From an uncultured Prevotella sp. (GTDB lineage: Bacteria > Bacteroidota > Bacteroidia > Bacteroidales > Bacteroidaceae): a DNA stretch of 64,000 nt. The number at the start of each line of letters is the position of its first letter. Position 1 is the first letter of the stretch. The translations under genes and the position numbers were made by a program. Under the pieces are notes generated by a model. That model saw nothing but the letters and a program-made list of their open reading frames with translations, searched no databases and had not been told where the DNA came from. The stretch covers positions 1 to 64,000 of the forward strand of contig ONQB01000006.1 in the NCBI GenBank assembly GCA_900319905.1, given 5' to 3'. This document shows positions 1 through 8,485 of this stretch, one piece after another.

Positions 1-2454
1 GAGCTGGTCGAGCTCCATGAGTATTCTGCTGTCGCGGGTATTGAGGCTGAAAGCCTTCTCCATATCGGCCACGGCCTGCTCAGGATTGTTCTCCTTGTTA
101 AACTCTTCCAAAGCGAGATTGCGCCATACGGTGGGGAATGTCGGGTCGAGCTCAGCAGAACGGAGCCAATGCTCACGGGCCACATCATACTGACGTGCAC
201 CATAGTAGAGCGTGCCGAGATAGTAGTGAGCCTTAGCGTCCTCAGCGTTATGGTCGATGGCAGCCTGCAGGGCCAGAATCGCCTCAAGACGGTTGGGGAA
301 GCAGTAGTCGCTGCAAGCCTTGGCTCCAAGGTCAAAGCCTTCTTCCTTTCCGGCGAGCCCCATATAATAATAGGTCATCGCCGTTGTGGCTCCATTGTCA
401 TCAGCAAGTTGCCAGATGTCAGCGGCCACTTCGTTCTGTCCACAGCGCCAGTAGTCGAGTGCAAGCTCGTCGTAGTTGTTAAACTGTTTGTGCATCAAGT
501 TGATGAGATCGTCAAGCACAGCCTTGTCGCCAGTAAGCAGATACTCCTCATAGCGGCAACCATAGTTGAAGAGGTCGAGTTGCTTGCTTTTCTGGCAGAC
601 GCTCAGCGCCTCGTCCTTGCGTCCGGCGAGCCGAAGCATCGTAGCTTTCAATGCCAACACCTTATGGTTGCGGCTGTTGCAAGCCAGACTGCTGTTGATT
701 TCCTCCAAGGCATCTTCGAACCGGCCTTCCTTTACCGAGATGCAGGCAGCCTGATAGAGGGCAGCACTCCGCCAGGCATAGCTCCACGCTGCTTTCCAGA
801 ACCATTCGTATGCCTCGTGCAGCATACCCTGATAGCGCAGCGTCAAGGCGAGGTTGTAGAGCGGCTCACCGTCGTAGGGATTAGGATTGCGCTTATAGAG
901 AACTTTCTGGGCATGGCGCAGATAGGGTTCTGCTTTACTGAAGCGACCACGGCGCAGATACCACAGCCCCATCTGGTTGAGGCAACGATAATCGTTGGGG
1001 TCGCGGCGCAAGGCTTCCTCATAATAGTCAGTAGGATTCAATGTGGCATGACGATACTGCTCCAGATGCAGACCTGTGAGATAGAGCTGGTCGTTGGTCT
1101 TGGTGTCCTCAGGCGACAATGCTGCCTCAGCGGCATCGGGAATAGGACGGATCTCGTCGGGTTCAGCATGCCACTGAAGGTCGTTGGCATAGAATGCCAA
1201 CGATCTTAACGGAGAGCCATCGACATCAACGCTCTGCTCTACGAGCAACTGCTCCGGACTCACATCCATCTTCTTATCATAATAAACCGTACCGTCGTCA
1301 TTCTTCAGCACGACATGAACGTGCTGCTTGCTCGTAGCATATAGCTTGAACCAAACAGACCCATCCTCATTCTTGTCGATGTTGAAGACCAAGTCTTTAG
1401 AGGCATTTTTCACGACGCCAACTTCCTGATATGGCATAAAATACTGCGTGAAGCGCTTCTCCTCGTAGGGCATGAGCCATGTGAAATCGGGCTGGTTCTC
1501 TGTGAACACACCTGCCATGAGCTCTATATACGGGCCGTCATGGTCAGTGAGGTTGCGGTCCCAAGCCCGTCCGAAGTCTCCATTGCCCCATGTCCACTGC
1601 TTCTTTCCGGGCGAGACATGGTGACTGGCCACGTGGAGCATTCCACCATGGGAGTCATTTTCGTAGCCGCCCTCGAAATTATATTTTGAGTTGACACCCA
1701 TGTAGGATGTCGGCACCTTGATGTTCTTGTAGTTGGAGATGTCCACGCCTGCGGAGTAGTCCATCTTGTAATAGGTGCCCGTAGCGATGGGGAAAGAGCT
1801 GACCGCACGCTTGCCGTGGTCAAAAACGGCGTTGATGTCCTGCGGGAAAACGCTCTGGTAATAGTCGTTGACAGCCACAGCGGGATTGGCCCACCACAGG
1901 AAGGTCTGTGGCAACGGCGTACCATTGTAGAGACGGCATTTAATCTCAAGGTAGGCCTTACCGGGACGGAGTGTAAAGCCGGCGGCACCTTTCTGATGAA
2001 ACATACGCTCGTATTCGTTGACCCAAACCGTCACGGAGCCATCGGCATTCTCTTCAATCGTAGCATCCACAGGCAGATAGGTAGACGGGCGATGATGCTG
2101 CGGCCAGTTGAACTCGATGCCGCCACTGATCCAAGGTCCGGTCAGTCCTACGAGGGCAGGTTTGATGACATGATTGTAATAGACGAAATGACGCCCCTTC
2201 ACCTTGTCATAGGCCATCTGTATGCGACCACCGAGCTCCGGCAGCACCATCACTTTGATATATTCATTCTCCAAGTATATGGCATGCCAAGTATGGTCAA
2301 CCGGTTTATCACTAATCTTCTCAATGACGGGATATGGATATACCACACCACTGGAGCCCTGGTAGACTCGCTTCTCAAGATACATAGGGTTCTTGTCAGG
2401 TTCACCAATCTCATAGGTAGGGATGACAACATCCTCTTTCCATGCTTTTACCAT
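1..2454 (-). CDS. DUF5107 domain protein with C-terminal TPR repeats (partial, cut by left edge)
   Basis: Frame is open from the ATG at 2454 to base 1 (818 codons), so the C terminus lies outside the window. The N-terminal half reads as the DUF5107 fold (MVKAWKED..., then MVLPELGGRIQMAYDK and WISGGIEFNWPQHHRPS), which resembles galactose-mutarotase or sugar-binding domains. The second half is a run of tetratricopeptide repeats (for example PNDYRCLNQMGLWYLRRGRF and AKAHYYLGTLYYGARQYDVA). No signal peptide is seen, so it is probably cytoplasmic. It sits 25 bases downstream of a sugar porter gene on the same strand, which suggests a role in handling the imported sugar. The reaction is unknown. 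Family call is confident, function is not. Confidence 0.85.
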   Translation of the reverse strand, partial: MVKAWKEDVVIPTYEIGEPDKNPMYLEKRVYQGSSGVVYPYPVIEKISDKPVDHTWHAIYLENEYIKVMVLPELGGRIQMAYDKVKGRHFVYYNHVIKPALVGLTGPWISGGIEFNWPQHHRPSTYLPVDATIEENADGSVTVWVNEYERMFHQKGAAGFTLRPGKAYLEIKCRLYNGTPLPQTFLWWANPAVAVNDYYQSVFPQDINAVFDHGKRAVSSFPIATGTYYKMDYSAGVDISNYKNIKVPTSYMGVNSKYNFEGGYENDSHGGMLHVASHHVSPGKKQWTWGNGDFGRAWDRNLTDHDGPYIELMAGVFTENQPDFTWLMPYEEKRFTQYFMPYQEVGVVKNASKDLVFNIDKNEDGSVWFKLYATSKQHVHVVLKNDDGTVYYDKKMDVSPEQLLVEQSVDVDGSPLRSLAFYANDLQWHAEPDEIRPIPDAAEAALSPEDTKTNDQLYLTGLHLEQYRHATLNPTDYYEEALRRDPNDYRCLNQMGLWYLRRGRFSKAEPYLRHAQKVLYKRNPNPYDGEPLYNLALTLRYQGMLHEAYEWFWKAAWSYAWRSAALYQAACISVKEGRFEDALEEINSSLACNSRNHKVLALKATMLRLAGRKDEALSVCQKSKQLDLFNYGCRYEEYLLTGDKAVLDDLINLMHKQFNNYDELALDYWRCGQNEVAADIWQLADDNGATTAMTYYYMGLAGKEEGFDLGAKACSDYCFPNRLEAILALQAAIDHNAEDAKAHYYLGTLYYGARQYDVAREHWLRSAELDPTFPTVWRNLALEEFNKENNPEQAVADMEKAFSLNTRDSRILMELDQL

Positions 2455-2479
2455 AGTAATATATTATAATGTATAGATG

Positions 2480-3769
2480 TTACTTCAGCGACGTGCCTTT
2501 AGTTTCCTTCAATTTTGTAGAGAAGACGATGAAGCCGACGGCACACACAGCGGCATAGATCCAGAACGTACCGTAACTGCCCAGCGAACGGTTGAGGAAG
2601 GGGAAGGTATAGGTGAGCGTTGAGGAACCAATCCACAGAACGAAGGTACACGTCGACACGCCAACTGACCGAACCTTGTCGGGGAAGATCTCAGAAATCA
2701 GCACCCAAGTACAAGGGCCAAGCGTCATGGCGTAACAGCCAATGGCCAGTACCACCAGAACGATCATGCCAACGCCCGTGACATGCAGATAATAGCAGGT
2801 GCCGAGAATGGCATAGATCAGACACAGTCCACCTGCTCCAAGCAGCATGAGGGGCTTGCGACCAACCTTATCGACCGTGTAGAGACCAACAATGGTGAAC
2901 ACAAGGTTGGCAATGCCGGTGACTACGATATTGAAGAGCACGTCGCCTATCTCATAGCCAGCCTGCTGAAAGATTTCCTGGGCATAGTTGAAGATGACAT
3001 TCGTGCCGCACCACTGTTGGAAAACTGCAATGAAAACGCCAAGCAGAAGTGCTGTAGTGTAGCGCTTGGAAAACAATGCCGAGAGACTGCCTTTATCCTT
3101 TTCAACCGATATTTCATCCTTACGCTCACGCATCTGCAACCATCTCGGACTCTCAGGGATGAACAAGCTGAGAACAAAGAAGATGCCCGAAGGGATCATC
3201 GGCACCCAAAACATCCATCGCCAAGCCATCTGGCCATTCCACGACTGGGCGATGGCTGCCTCAGTCATTCCTGCTGACATCGGCCGGGCAATGAGCCAGT
3301 TGACAATCTGGGCGGCCAAAATGCCAATTACAATCATCATCTGATTGAGTGACACCATGCGGCCACGAATAGAGGCCGGAGCGACTTCGGCGATATACAT
3401 CGGTGAGAGACCGGAGGCCAGACCGATGCCTACACCTCCGAAGAAACGGGCGATGAGAAACATGTGGAAACCATGTACCGCACCCGTGAACCAAGCCGAC
3501 AACAGAAACACGATGGAAGAGAGGGTCAGCAACTTCTTTCGCCCCATCCTGTCAGCCAACCAACCTACGGTCAGCGCGCCAAACATGCAGCCAATCAAAG
3601 CCACGGTCATGGCAAGACCCTGGTCACTGGGTGAGGAGCCTATTCCGAAATAAGCCTCATAAAATGGTTTCGCTCCACCGATGACCACCCAGTCATAACC
3701 GAAAAGCAGGCCTCCGAAGGCACCTACCATACATATAAAATATGTGTACGCTCTTGATGTTGTGTCCAT
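2480..3769 (-). CDS. MFS sugar porter (xylose/arabinose:H+ symporter type)
   Basis: 429 residues with about twelve hydrophobic segments. Sugar-porter signatures are present: GGLLFGYDWVVIGGA in helix 1, GWLADRMGRKK in the first cytoplasmic loop, PESPRWL before the central loop, VDKVGRKPLML in the second half and KETKG near the C terminus. It is shorter than many family members (about 450-480 residues), mainly through a compact central loop. Likely an inner-membrane proton-coupled monosaccharide importer. It starts at the ATG at 3769, 28 bases after a TAACTTTG -7 box, and is probably co-transcribed with the DUF5107 gene. The divergent AraC gene is the likely regulator. Substrate cannot be decided from sequence; pentose or hexose are both possible. 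Confidence 0.9.
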   Translation of the reverse strand: MDTTSRAYTYFICMVGAFGGLLFGYDWVVIGGAKPFYEAYFGIGSSPSDQGLAMTVALIGCMFGALTVGWLADRMGRKKLLTLSSIVFLLSAWFTGAVHGFHMFLIARFFGGVGIGLASGLSPMYIAEVAPASIRGRMVSLNQMMIVIGILAAQIVNWLIARPMSAGMTEAAIAQSWNGQMAWRWMFWVPMIPSGIFFVLSLFIPESPRWLQMRERKDEISVEKDKGSLSALFSKRYTTALLLGVFIAVFQQWCGTNVIFNYAQEIFQQAGYEIGDVLFNIVVTGIANLVFTIVGLYTVDKVGRKPLMLLGAGGLCLIYAILGTCYYLHVTGVGMIVLVVLAIGCYAMTLGPCTWVLISEIFPDKVRSVGVSTCTFVLWIGSSTLTYTFPFLNRSLGSYGTFWIYAAVCAVGFIVFSTKLKETKGTSLK

Positions 3770-3796
3770 ATGTCTTTAGTTTTCTATTACTGACTG

Positions 3797-3804
3797 CAAA
3801 GTTA
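3797..3804 (-). promoter_or_regulatory. -7 promoter element of the sugar porter gene
   Basis: On the minus strand the bases read TAACTTTG, a full match to the Bacteroidetes sigma-ABfr -7 consensus TAnnTTTG, 28 bases before the porter start codon. It lies in the 139-base divergent intergenic region shared with the AraC gene. Confidence 0.7.
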
Positions 3805-3881
3805 CGATGTTTCTCGTGACCTGGAAATAGAAAAAAAGCAAGAAAGAATAGACAATCTTACGATTTTCTCTTTTAAATGAT

Positions 3882-3889
3882 TAATTTTG
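3882..3889 (+). promoter_or_regulatory. -7 promoter element of the AraC-type regulator gene
   Basis: TAATTTTG matches TAnnTTTG and lies 20 bases before the ATG at 3909, implying a very short leader. Confidence 0.6.
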
Positions 3890-3908
3890 TAAGAAAACTA
3901 AGAACGCC

Positions 3909-4844
3909 ATGCCTAAACTAAAAAGTGGATTTAAGGGAGAGCGGTCGGTCGTCTTGCCCAAGCTGGTGAGAAACATCTGTCAGAATGATACGTTCCTCAG
4001 CCAACTGTACATCACCGATATTGGCTATTATCCCAATGCGGTCTACCACTATCGCGAGCGTCCGAAGGGTGTCGCGCAGTGGATTCTCATCTATTGCCTC
4101 AAAGGCAGTGGATGGTACAGTGTTCGTGGCCATCACTATGAGGTCAAAGAGAACCAGTGGTTTGTCATACCGAAAAGCGAGCCGCACGTCTATGCGTCCA
4201 ACGACGATAATCCATGGACAATCTATTGGATTCACTTTACTGGAACCATGGCCGCCGTCTATGGATCAGACCACTACGTGCCATCGGATATTAATGCCTA
4301 CACTACGGCACGTATCACCGACCGCATCAACATCTTCGAAGAGATTTTCCTGACGCTGAGCGATAACTACAGCGTCGACAACCTGCGCTATGCCTCTTCG
4401 CTGCTTTACGGATTCCTTGCCACCTTCTGCTATTTGGGGCATTTCCGTAAATACAATGCACAAAGCAACCGCATCGATACGCACAACATCACGAACATGG
4501 CGGTACGCTTTATGAACGAAAATATAGAGAAGAGGCTTACACTGACTCAGATTGCTGACTATATCGGCTATTCTATCTCACAGTTCTCACTGATTTTCCG
4601 CAACAGCACGGGACAGTCACCACTCAACTATTTCAATACACTGAAAATTCAAAGAGCCTGTGAGTTGCTGGAGACCACGGATATGAAAATCAATCAGCTG
4701 TGCTCCAAGGTAGGCATCGATGACAGCTACTATTTCTCCAGACTGTTCACGAAGATTATAGGTGTCTCACCAAAGATGTACCGCGAGCGAGCGCATCTCA
4801 ACAAGACCAACAACCCAAACATCCCCAACATCACCGCTAAGTAG
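3909..4844 (+). CDS. AraC-family transcriptional regulator
   Basis: 311 residues. The N-terminal part resembles the AraC cupin ligand-binding domain (VAQWILIYCLKGSGWYSVRG and YWIHFTGT). The last 100 residues form the paired helix-turn-helix DNA-binding domain (LTLTQIADYIGYSISQFSLI, then INQLCSKVGIDDSYYFSRLF and GVSPKMYRER). It is divergent from the sugar porter/DUF5107 pair, the usual layout for a sugar-responsive activator of its neighbours; that role is inference. Start chosen at the ATG 20 bases after the -7 box. Confidence 0.93.
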   Translation: MPKLKSGFKGERSVVLPKLVRNICQNDTFLSQLYITDIGYYPNAVYHYRERPKGVAQWILIYCLKGSGWYSVRGHHYEVKENQWFVIPKSEPHVYASNDDNPWTIYWIHFTGTMAAVYGSDHYVPSDINAYTTARITDRINIFEEIFLTLSDNYSVDNLRYASSLLYGFLATFCYLGHFRKYNAQSNRIDTHNITNMAVRFMNENIEKRLTLTQIADYIGYSISQFSLIFRNSTGQSPLNYFNTLKIQRACELLETTDMKINQLCSKVGIDDSYYFSRLFTKIIGVSPKMYRERAHLNKTNNPNIPNITAK

Positions 4845-5133
4845 CAGGTTCTTACACAATAAAAGCGCTACCCTAAGCTTGCTCTCCCACACGCACTACA
4901 CATCACCCTCCAATGCTGGGGGGGAAGTATAGAGTAAATGTGAAGATTTCTCTTCAGCAACCCTCATTGAACCAGCCACGTGTACATAAAATAGAGCAGG
5001 AGGTAAACACTAATATTGTTCCCTACAGTGGAATTCCACCTTACGATGGACCCTCTGTCTCTCTGGCTGGACAGTTCCCACTACCAGGGCCAAGTAGGGC
5101 CTTACACCCGTTAGCCGATATACATGTCAGTCA
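4845..5133. other. Non-coding spacer without a recognisable gene
   Basis: 289 bases between the AraC gene and the tRNA terminator. An 89-codon frame at 4913-5182 has no recognisable protein features and runs into the terminator, so it is not called. A perfect 12-base palindrome, GTGGAATTCCAC, lies at 5028-5039. No promoter or RNA gene is evident. Confidence 0.5.
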
Positions 5134-5177
5134 AACAAAAAAATCGCCAAGAAGCTGTGTAAGCAACCTGGCGATTT
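5134..5177 (-). terminator. Intrinsic terminator after the tRNA-Arg pair
   Basis: A 9-bp stem (5141-5149 AAATCGCCA with 5169-5177 TGGCGATTT) is followed on the minus strand by a run of seven T. It begins eight bases after the 3' end of the second transcribed tRNA. Confidence 0.75.
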
Positions 5178-5184
5178 ATTGATG

Positions 5185-5258
5185 TGACTCCGCTGGGATT
5201 CAAACCCGGAACCTTCTGATCCGTAGTCAGATGCTCTATTCAGTTGAGCTACGGAGCC
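5185..5258 (-). tRNA. tRNA-Arg (anticodon ACG), promoter-distal copy
   Basis: 74-base cloverleaf on the minus strand. The acceptor stem GGCTCCG pairs with CGGAGTC (one G-T pair), the discriminator is A, the anticodon loop is CTACGGA giving ACG, and the T-loop reads TTTGAATC. CCA is not encoded. ACG must be edited to inosine to read CGU, CGC and CGA. Identical to the copy at 5290-5363. Confidence 0.97.
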
Positions 5259-5289
5259 AATCCATTATGAAATATGCGAACGTTAAGAG

Positions 5290-5363
5290 TGACTCCGCTG
5301 GGATTCAAACCCGGAACCTTCTGATCCGTAGTCAGATGCTCTATTCAGTTGAGCTACGGAGCC
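5290..5363 (-). tRNA. tRNA-Arg (anticodon ACG), promoter-proximal copy
   Basis: Same 74 bases as the copy at 5185-5258, separated from it by a 31-base spacer. The pair is transcribed on the minus strand, probably as one precursor from the -7 box at 5385. Confidence 0.97.
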
Positions 5364-5384
5364 GTTCTTTTTCGTAAGCGAGTG

Positions 5385-5392
5385 CAAAGGTA
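5385..5392 (-). promoter_or_regulatory. -7 promoter element of the tRNA-Arg pair
   Basis: The minus strand reads TACCTTTG (TAnnTTTG), 22 bases before the mature 5' end of the first tRNA and downstream of the OmpH-like gene terminator, so the tRNAs have their own promoter. Confidence 0.7.
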
Positions 5393-5398
5393 CACCAA

Positions 5399-5444
5399 AA
5401 AAAAGGAAACACCAAACTTTTCTTCAACTTTTTTCGTTTGGTGT
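5399..5444 (-). terminator. Intrinsic terminator after the OmpH-like gene
   Basis: A 9-bp stem (5409-5417 ACACCAAAC with 5436-5444 GTTTGGTGT) is followed on the minus strand by TTTCCTTTTTTT. Confidence 0.75.
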
Positions 5445-5482
5445 CTCTTTTTATTGGATTTTTATGGGCTTTACGTGGCTTT

Positions 5483-6085
5483 TTACTTCTTTGCAGCCCC
5501 TGCCTTGCCTTTATAAACCTTGTTCAGGCCAGCTACAATATCGTTGGTGATATCGTATGCCTTGTCGGCATAAAGAAGGTTGTCACCTTGCTTGGCAAAG
5601 ATGAGGGCATATTTCTTATCCTTATTATATATAGCAAGATAATGCTGCAGAGAGTCGTGCAAAGCCTTGTTGTATTTGTCAGTCTCAGCCTGGAACTCGC
5701 TGCTCAAACGCTGGTTGAGAGCCTGAAGGTCATTGCTTTGCTTCTGAAGGCCAGCCTGAATGGCCTCGGCTTGTTCACGGGTATAAGCATTCTGCTGCAC
5801 CTTCTGCTGGAAGTTGGCAGCTGCTGCCTGCAAAGCTTGCTGCTTGCTGGCAAGCGTCTTCTGAATATTGTTACCCTTGACCTCAAGAATCTTTGTGTAA
5901 TCCTTGCAGAAGTTATACTGCGACATTAGGGAATCCACTTCCACATAGGCTATCTTGGAACCTGCCGATGAAGGAGCCTGCTCGGTTGAAGCTTTTTCAT
6001 CCATTTTAGGGCTGCTTTTATCGCAAGAACTCAACCCCATCGTTGCGGCTGCTAATGCCACAAAGAGAATAACGTTTTTCTTCAT
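5483..6085 (-). CDS. OmpH/Skp-family periplasmic protein, predicted lipoprotein
   Basis: 200 residues. It begins MKKNVILFVALAAATMGLSSC, a lipoprotein signal with the lipobox cysteine at residue 21. The body starts IAYVEVDSLMSQYNF, the usual OmpH strand, and then has a long heptad-rich coiled coil rich in Gln and Ala (about residues 70-140). Skp/OmpH proteins hold unfolded outer-membrane proteins in the periplasm. The lipid anchor is unlike soluble Skp but common among Bacteroidetes paralogues. The gene follows the small membrane protein gene by 24 bases, so the two are probably co-transcribed. Confidence 0.88.
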   Translation of the reverse strand: MKKNVILFVALAAATMGLSSCDKSSPKMDEKASTEQAPSSAGSKIAYVEVDSLMSQYNFCKDYTKILEVKGNNIQKTLASKQQALQAAAANFQQKVQQNAYTREQAEAIQAGLQKQSNDLQALNQRLSSEFQAETDKYNKALHDSLQHYLAIYNKDKKYALIFAKQGDNLLYADKAYDITNDIVAGLNKVYKGKAGAAKK

Positions 6086-6109
6086 TACAATATATTATTT
6101 ACTTAGTTA

Positions 6110-6304
6110 TCAATATGCTTTATCCGCCTCACGTGCCTCGCGGTCTTGATCTATGACACAATGTATGCCGCGCTCCTTCATGGCGGCACTGTCGTGGATG
6201 TGCTGCGACTCGAACTTGCCGTTCTTCTTCAATATTACTTTTACCGACATCAAAACCATTGCTATAGCAATTATTAACACGGTAAGGATCAAAGTCTCTA
6301 TCAT
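6110..6304 (-). CDS. Small single-pass membrane protein, conserved type, unknown function
   Basis: 64 residues. The first 22 residues are one hydrophobic segment (MIETLILTVLIIAIAMVLMS). A short polar tail follows, with HIHDSAAMKERGIHCVIDQD and a single cysteine at residue 49. I recognise the tail style from small Bacteroidetes membrane proteins, but know no function. It recalls NqrM in size and topology but lacks the four cysteines of that protein. It is first in a two-gene unit with the OmpH-like lipoprotein. Confidence 0.75.
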   Translation of the reverse strand: MIETLILTVLIIAIAMVLMSVKVILKKNGKFESQHIHDSAAMKERGIHCVIDQDREAREADKAY

Positions 6305-6310
6305 TTTTGC

Positions 6311-6318
6311 TAAATTTG
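6311..6318 (+). promoter_or_regulatory. Candidate -7 element for pepD
   Basis: TAAATTTG matches TAnnTTTG but lies 92 bases before the pepD ATG, so the leader would be long. No nearer match is visible. Confidence 0.4.
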
Positions 6319-6344
6319 CATTGCGTTAGAGCGAATACTGTTTG

Positions 6345-6352
6345 CAAAGATA
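6345..6352 (-). promoter_or_regulatory. -7 promoter element of the small membrane protein/OmpH unit
   Basis: The minus strand reads TATCTTTG, 41 bases before the ATG at 6304. Confidence 0.6.
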
Positions 6353-6410
6353 GTGCAAAAACAGCAAAGCGCAAAGAAATTATCCAAAACATTTCAAAAA
6401 ATAACAGAAT

Positions 6411-7862
6411 ATGGCAGAATTGAAACCTGCTCGCGTTTTCGAGCAATTTGCTAAGATTAATCAGATTCCCCGTCCTTCCAAGCATGAGGAACAGATGATC
6501 GCTTACCTGAAAAAGTTTGGCGAAGATCATGGACTTGAGACCAAGGTCGACGACACGGGCAACGTGCTGATACGCAAGCCCGCCACGAAAGGTTATGAGA
6601 ACCGTGCTACGACCATCATACAGAGCCACATGGATATGGTGTGCGACAAGTTGGTCGACCTGAACTTCGACTTCTCCAAAGATGCCATCCAAACCTATGT
6701 GGACGGCGACTGGATGCACGCCAAAGGCACCACACTCGGAGCTGACGACGGTATCGGCGATGCTATCGAGCTGGCCATTCTCGACTCCGATGACATCGAG
6801 CATGGTCCCATTGAATGTGTCTTCACACGCGACGAAGAGACACAGCTGACCGGTGCACTGGGCATGAAGCCTGGCTTCATGACCGGCGATTACCTCATTA
6901 ATCTCGACTCTGAGGAAGAAGGTCAGGTGTTCATCTCCTGTGCCGGTGGTCGCAGCACCATCGCTACCTTCAAGTTTGTGCGCGATGCTGCCCCAGAGGG
7001 ATTCTTCTTCCTCGAAGCCTCGATCAAAGGACTCAATGGCGGACACTCTGGCGACGACATCGAGAAGAAGCGTGCCAACGCCATCAAGATCATGGCCCGT
7101 TTCCTCTTCAATGAGTTGCAGAAGATGCCGCTCTACGTGGCACAATGGAACAGCGGAAAGATGCACAATGCCATTCCACGCGACGGTAAGGTGATCTTTG
7201 CCGTACCCAATGACAAGAAAGAAGAGGTGAAGGCCGACTGGAACATGTTTGCCAAAGACGTAGAAGAAGAGTTCCATGTCACCGACACCCACATGGAATG
7301 GAACCTGTCAAGTGCGGATGCACAGGATGTCATTCCCGCCAATACCTCCCGCAACCTAATCTATGCCCTGCAGGCTGTCGACAACGGCGTGCTGACAATG
7401 TGTCAGGACGAGATACTAGCCTGGATGGTAGAGACCTCAAGCAATGTGGCCAGCGTGCAGAGCAGTGACAGCGAGGTTGTCGTCGTCAGCAGTCAGCGCT
7501 CCAATGTGATGAGTAATCTTGACAACATGTGCAACACGGTAAAGGCTGCCTTTGTACTGGCTGGCGCAAGCGTGGAGCAAACCGACGGGTACCCCGCATG
7601 GCAACCCAAGCATGACTCCAAGCTGCAGAAAATCACCATTGCTGCTTATCGCAAACTCTTTGGCAAGGATCCCGTGGTGCGTGGCATTCACGCCGGACTC
7701 GAGTGCGGACTCTTCTCAGAGAAATATCCTAATCTCGATATGGTGAGCTTCGGACCCACGCTGCGCAATGTGCATACGCCCGACGAGTGTCTTTACATCC
7801 CAACCGTGCAGATGGTTTGGGATCATCTGATTGAGATCCTCAAGAACATCCCTGAGAAATAA
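6411..7862 (+). CDS. pepD: Aminoacyl-histidine dipeptidase (M20 family, PepD)
   Basis: 483 residues, matching the family's usual 480-490. It is a zinc dipeptidase of broad specificity that cleaves Xaa-His and other dipeptides in the cytoplasm. Visible metal and catalytic motifs are SHMDMVCDK (first ligand His and catalytic Asp), TLGADDGIGDA (bridging Asp), TRDEETQLTGA (catalytic and metal Glu), LINLDSEEEG (ligand Asp) and GIHAGLECG near the C terminus. No signal peptide. A small lipoprotein gene follows after 18 bases and ends at a shared terminator. Confidence 0.95.
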   Translation: MAELKPARVFEQFAKINQIPRPSKHEEQMIAYLKKFGEDHGLETKVDDTGNVLIRKPATKGYENRATTIIQSHMDMVCDKLVDLNFDFSKDAIQTYVDGDWMHAKGTTLGADDGIGDAIELAILDSDDIEHGPIECVFTRDEETQLTGALGMKPGFMTGDYLINLDSEEEGQVFISCAGGRSTIATFKFVRDAAPEGFFFLEASIKGLNGGHSGDDIEKKRANAIKIMARFLFNELQKMPLYVAQWNSGKMHNAIPRDGKVIFAVPNDKKEEVKADWNMFAKDVEEEFHVTDTHMEWNLSSADAQDVIPANTSRNLIYALQAVDNGVLTMCQDEILAWMVETSSNVASVQSSDSEVVVVSSQRSNVMSNLDNMCNTVKAAFVLAGASVEQTDGYPAWQPKHDSKLQKITIAAYRKLFGKDPVVRGIHAGLECGLFSEKYPNLDMVSFGPTLRNVHTPDECLYIPTVQMVWDHLIEILKNIPEK

Positions 7863-7880
7863 GACGACAAGCTGTCAAAG

Positions 7881-8246
7881 ATGACACACAGACTTTCCAC
7901 CTTATTAATAATAGCTTGCATGGTGCTGTTCGCCTCTTGCGGCGAGGGGCATCATGCCAAGCGCCTGGTTGAGGACTTCATGAAAGACGACATGGGAGTG
8001 GCCGACTACAGCGTTGTCAGTTGGACAAAGCTCGACTCCACATTCCGCGTCAACGACTCCGTACTCACCAGCATGCACCAACAGGCGCTGAGCGAGAAAC
8101 TGGTCCGGCAACAGCCTCACTATGCGCAACCTACAACAAAGCTGCTGCGCATCTCGCTGAAATATGCCGTCGATAAAGACACGCTTACAAACACCTTCTA
8201 CCTCGACGAGAAACTACAAGGCGTAGTGGGAGTTAAGAGAAACTAA
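7881..8246 (+). CDS. Small predicted lipoprotein, unknown function
   Basis: 121 residues. It begins MTHRLSTLLIIACMVLFASC, a lipoprotein signal with the acylated cysteine at residue 20. The mature part has no motif I recognise; it ends in a short beta-rich stretch (NTFYLDEKLQGVVGVKRN). It follows pepD by 18 bases and precedes a strong terminator, so it is probably the second gene of a pepD unit. Confidence 0.75.
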   Translation: MTHRLSTLLIIACMVLFASCGEGHHAKRLVEDFMKDDMGVADYSVVSWTKLDSTFRVNDSVLTSMHQQALSEKLVRQQPHYAQPTTKLLRISLKYAVDKDTLTNTFYLDEKLQGVVGVKRN

Positions 8247-8255
8247 TACGAAAAT

Positions 8256-8300
8256 GCCCCAATCCGTGTATCACTACACATGATTGGGGCTCTTTTAACC
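8256..8300 (+). terminator. Intrinsic terminator after the pepD unit
   Basis: A perfect 9-bp stem (8256-8264 GCCCCAATC with 8282-8290 GATTGGGGC) is followed by TCTTTTAACCTTTT. Confidence 0.85.
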
Positions 8301-8439
8301 TTTTAAAAAACTAACCTTAACCTATTGAAATGAATCCTACCCCAAAAATAAGCATAATTCTCTTTCGCGCTGTCAATATTTCGGTAATTTTTCATGTTCA
8401 ACCCTCTTTTTTTCTCATCCTTTTACAAAATCGCACTCT

Positions 8440-8454
8440 TGGCACAATTATTGC
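8440..8454 (+). promoter_or_regulatory. Sigma-54 (-24/-12) type promoter before htpG
   Basis: The bases TGGCACAATTATTGC match the RpoN consensus TGGCAC-N5-TTGC at every fixed position, with the -24 GG at 8441-8442 and -12 GC at 8453-8454, exactly 12 bases apart. Predicted transcription start is near 8466, 20 bases before the htpG ATG. No TAnnTTTG element is seen in the same gap. Dependence on RpoN is inferred. Confidence 0.65.
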
Positions 8455-8485
8455 GACCTAACAAACAGACAATAATCAACCGACA

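Noticed and set aside
169..1209. 346-codon plus-strand frame
   Set aside because: It lies antisense inside the DUF5107/TPR gene, whose protein has clear family motifs; the plus-strand translation has none.
4913..5182. 89-codon plus-strand frame before the tRNA genes
   Set aside because: No signal peptide, motif or promoter, Pro/Ser-rich low-quality translation, and it overlaps the tRNA terminator.
6129..7292. 387-codon minus-strand frame
   Set aside because: Antisense to pepD and overlapping the small membrane protein; pepD carries all M20 motifs, so the minus-strand frame is a shadow.
8330..8461. 43-codon frame upstream of htpG (MNPTPKISIILF...)
   Set aside because: Overlaps the sigma-54-type promoter and ends just before the predicted start site; no sign of translation. 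It could be a remnant, but cannot be supported.
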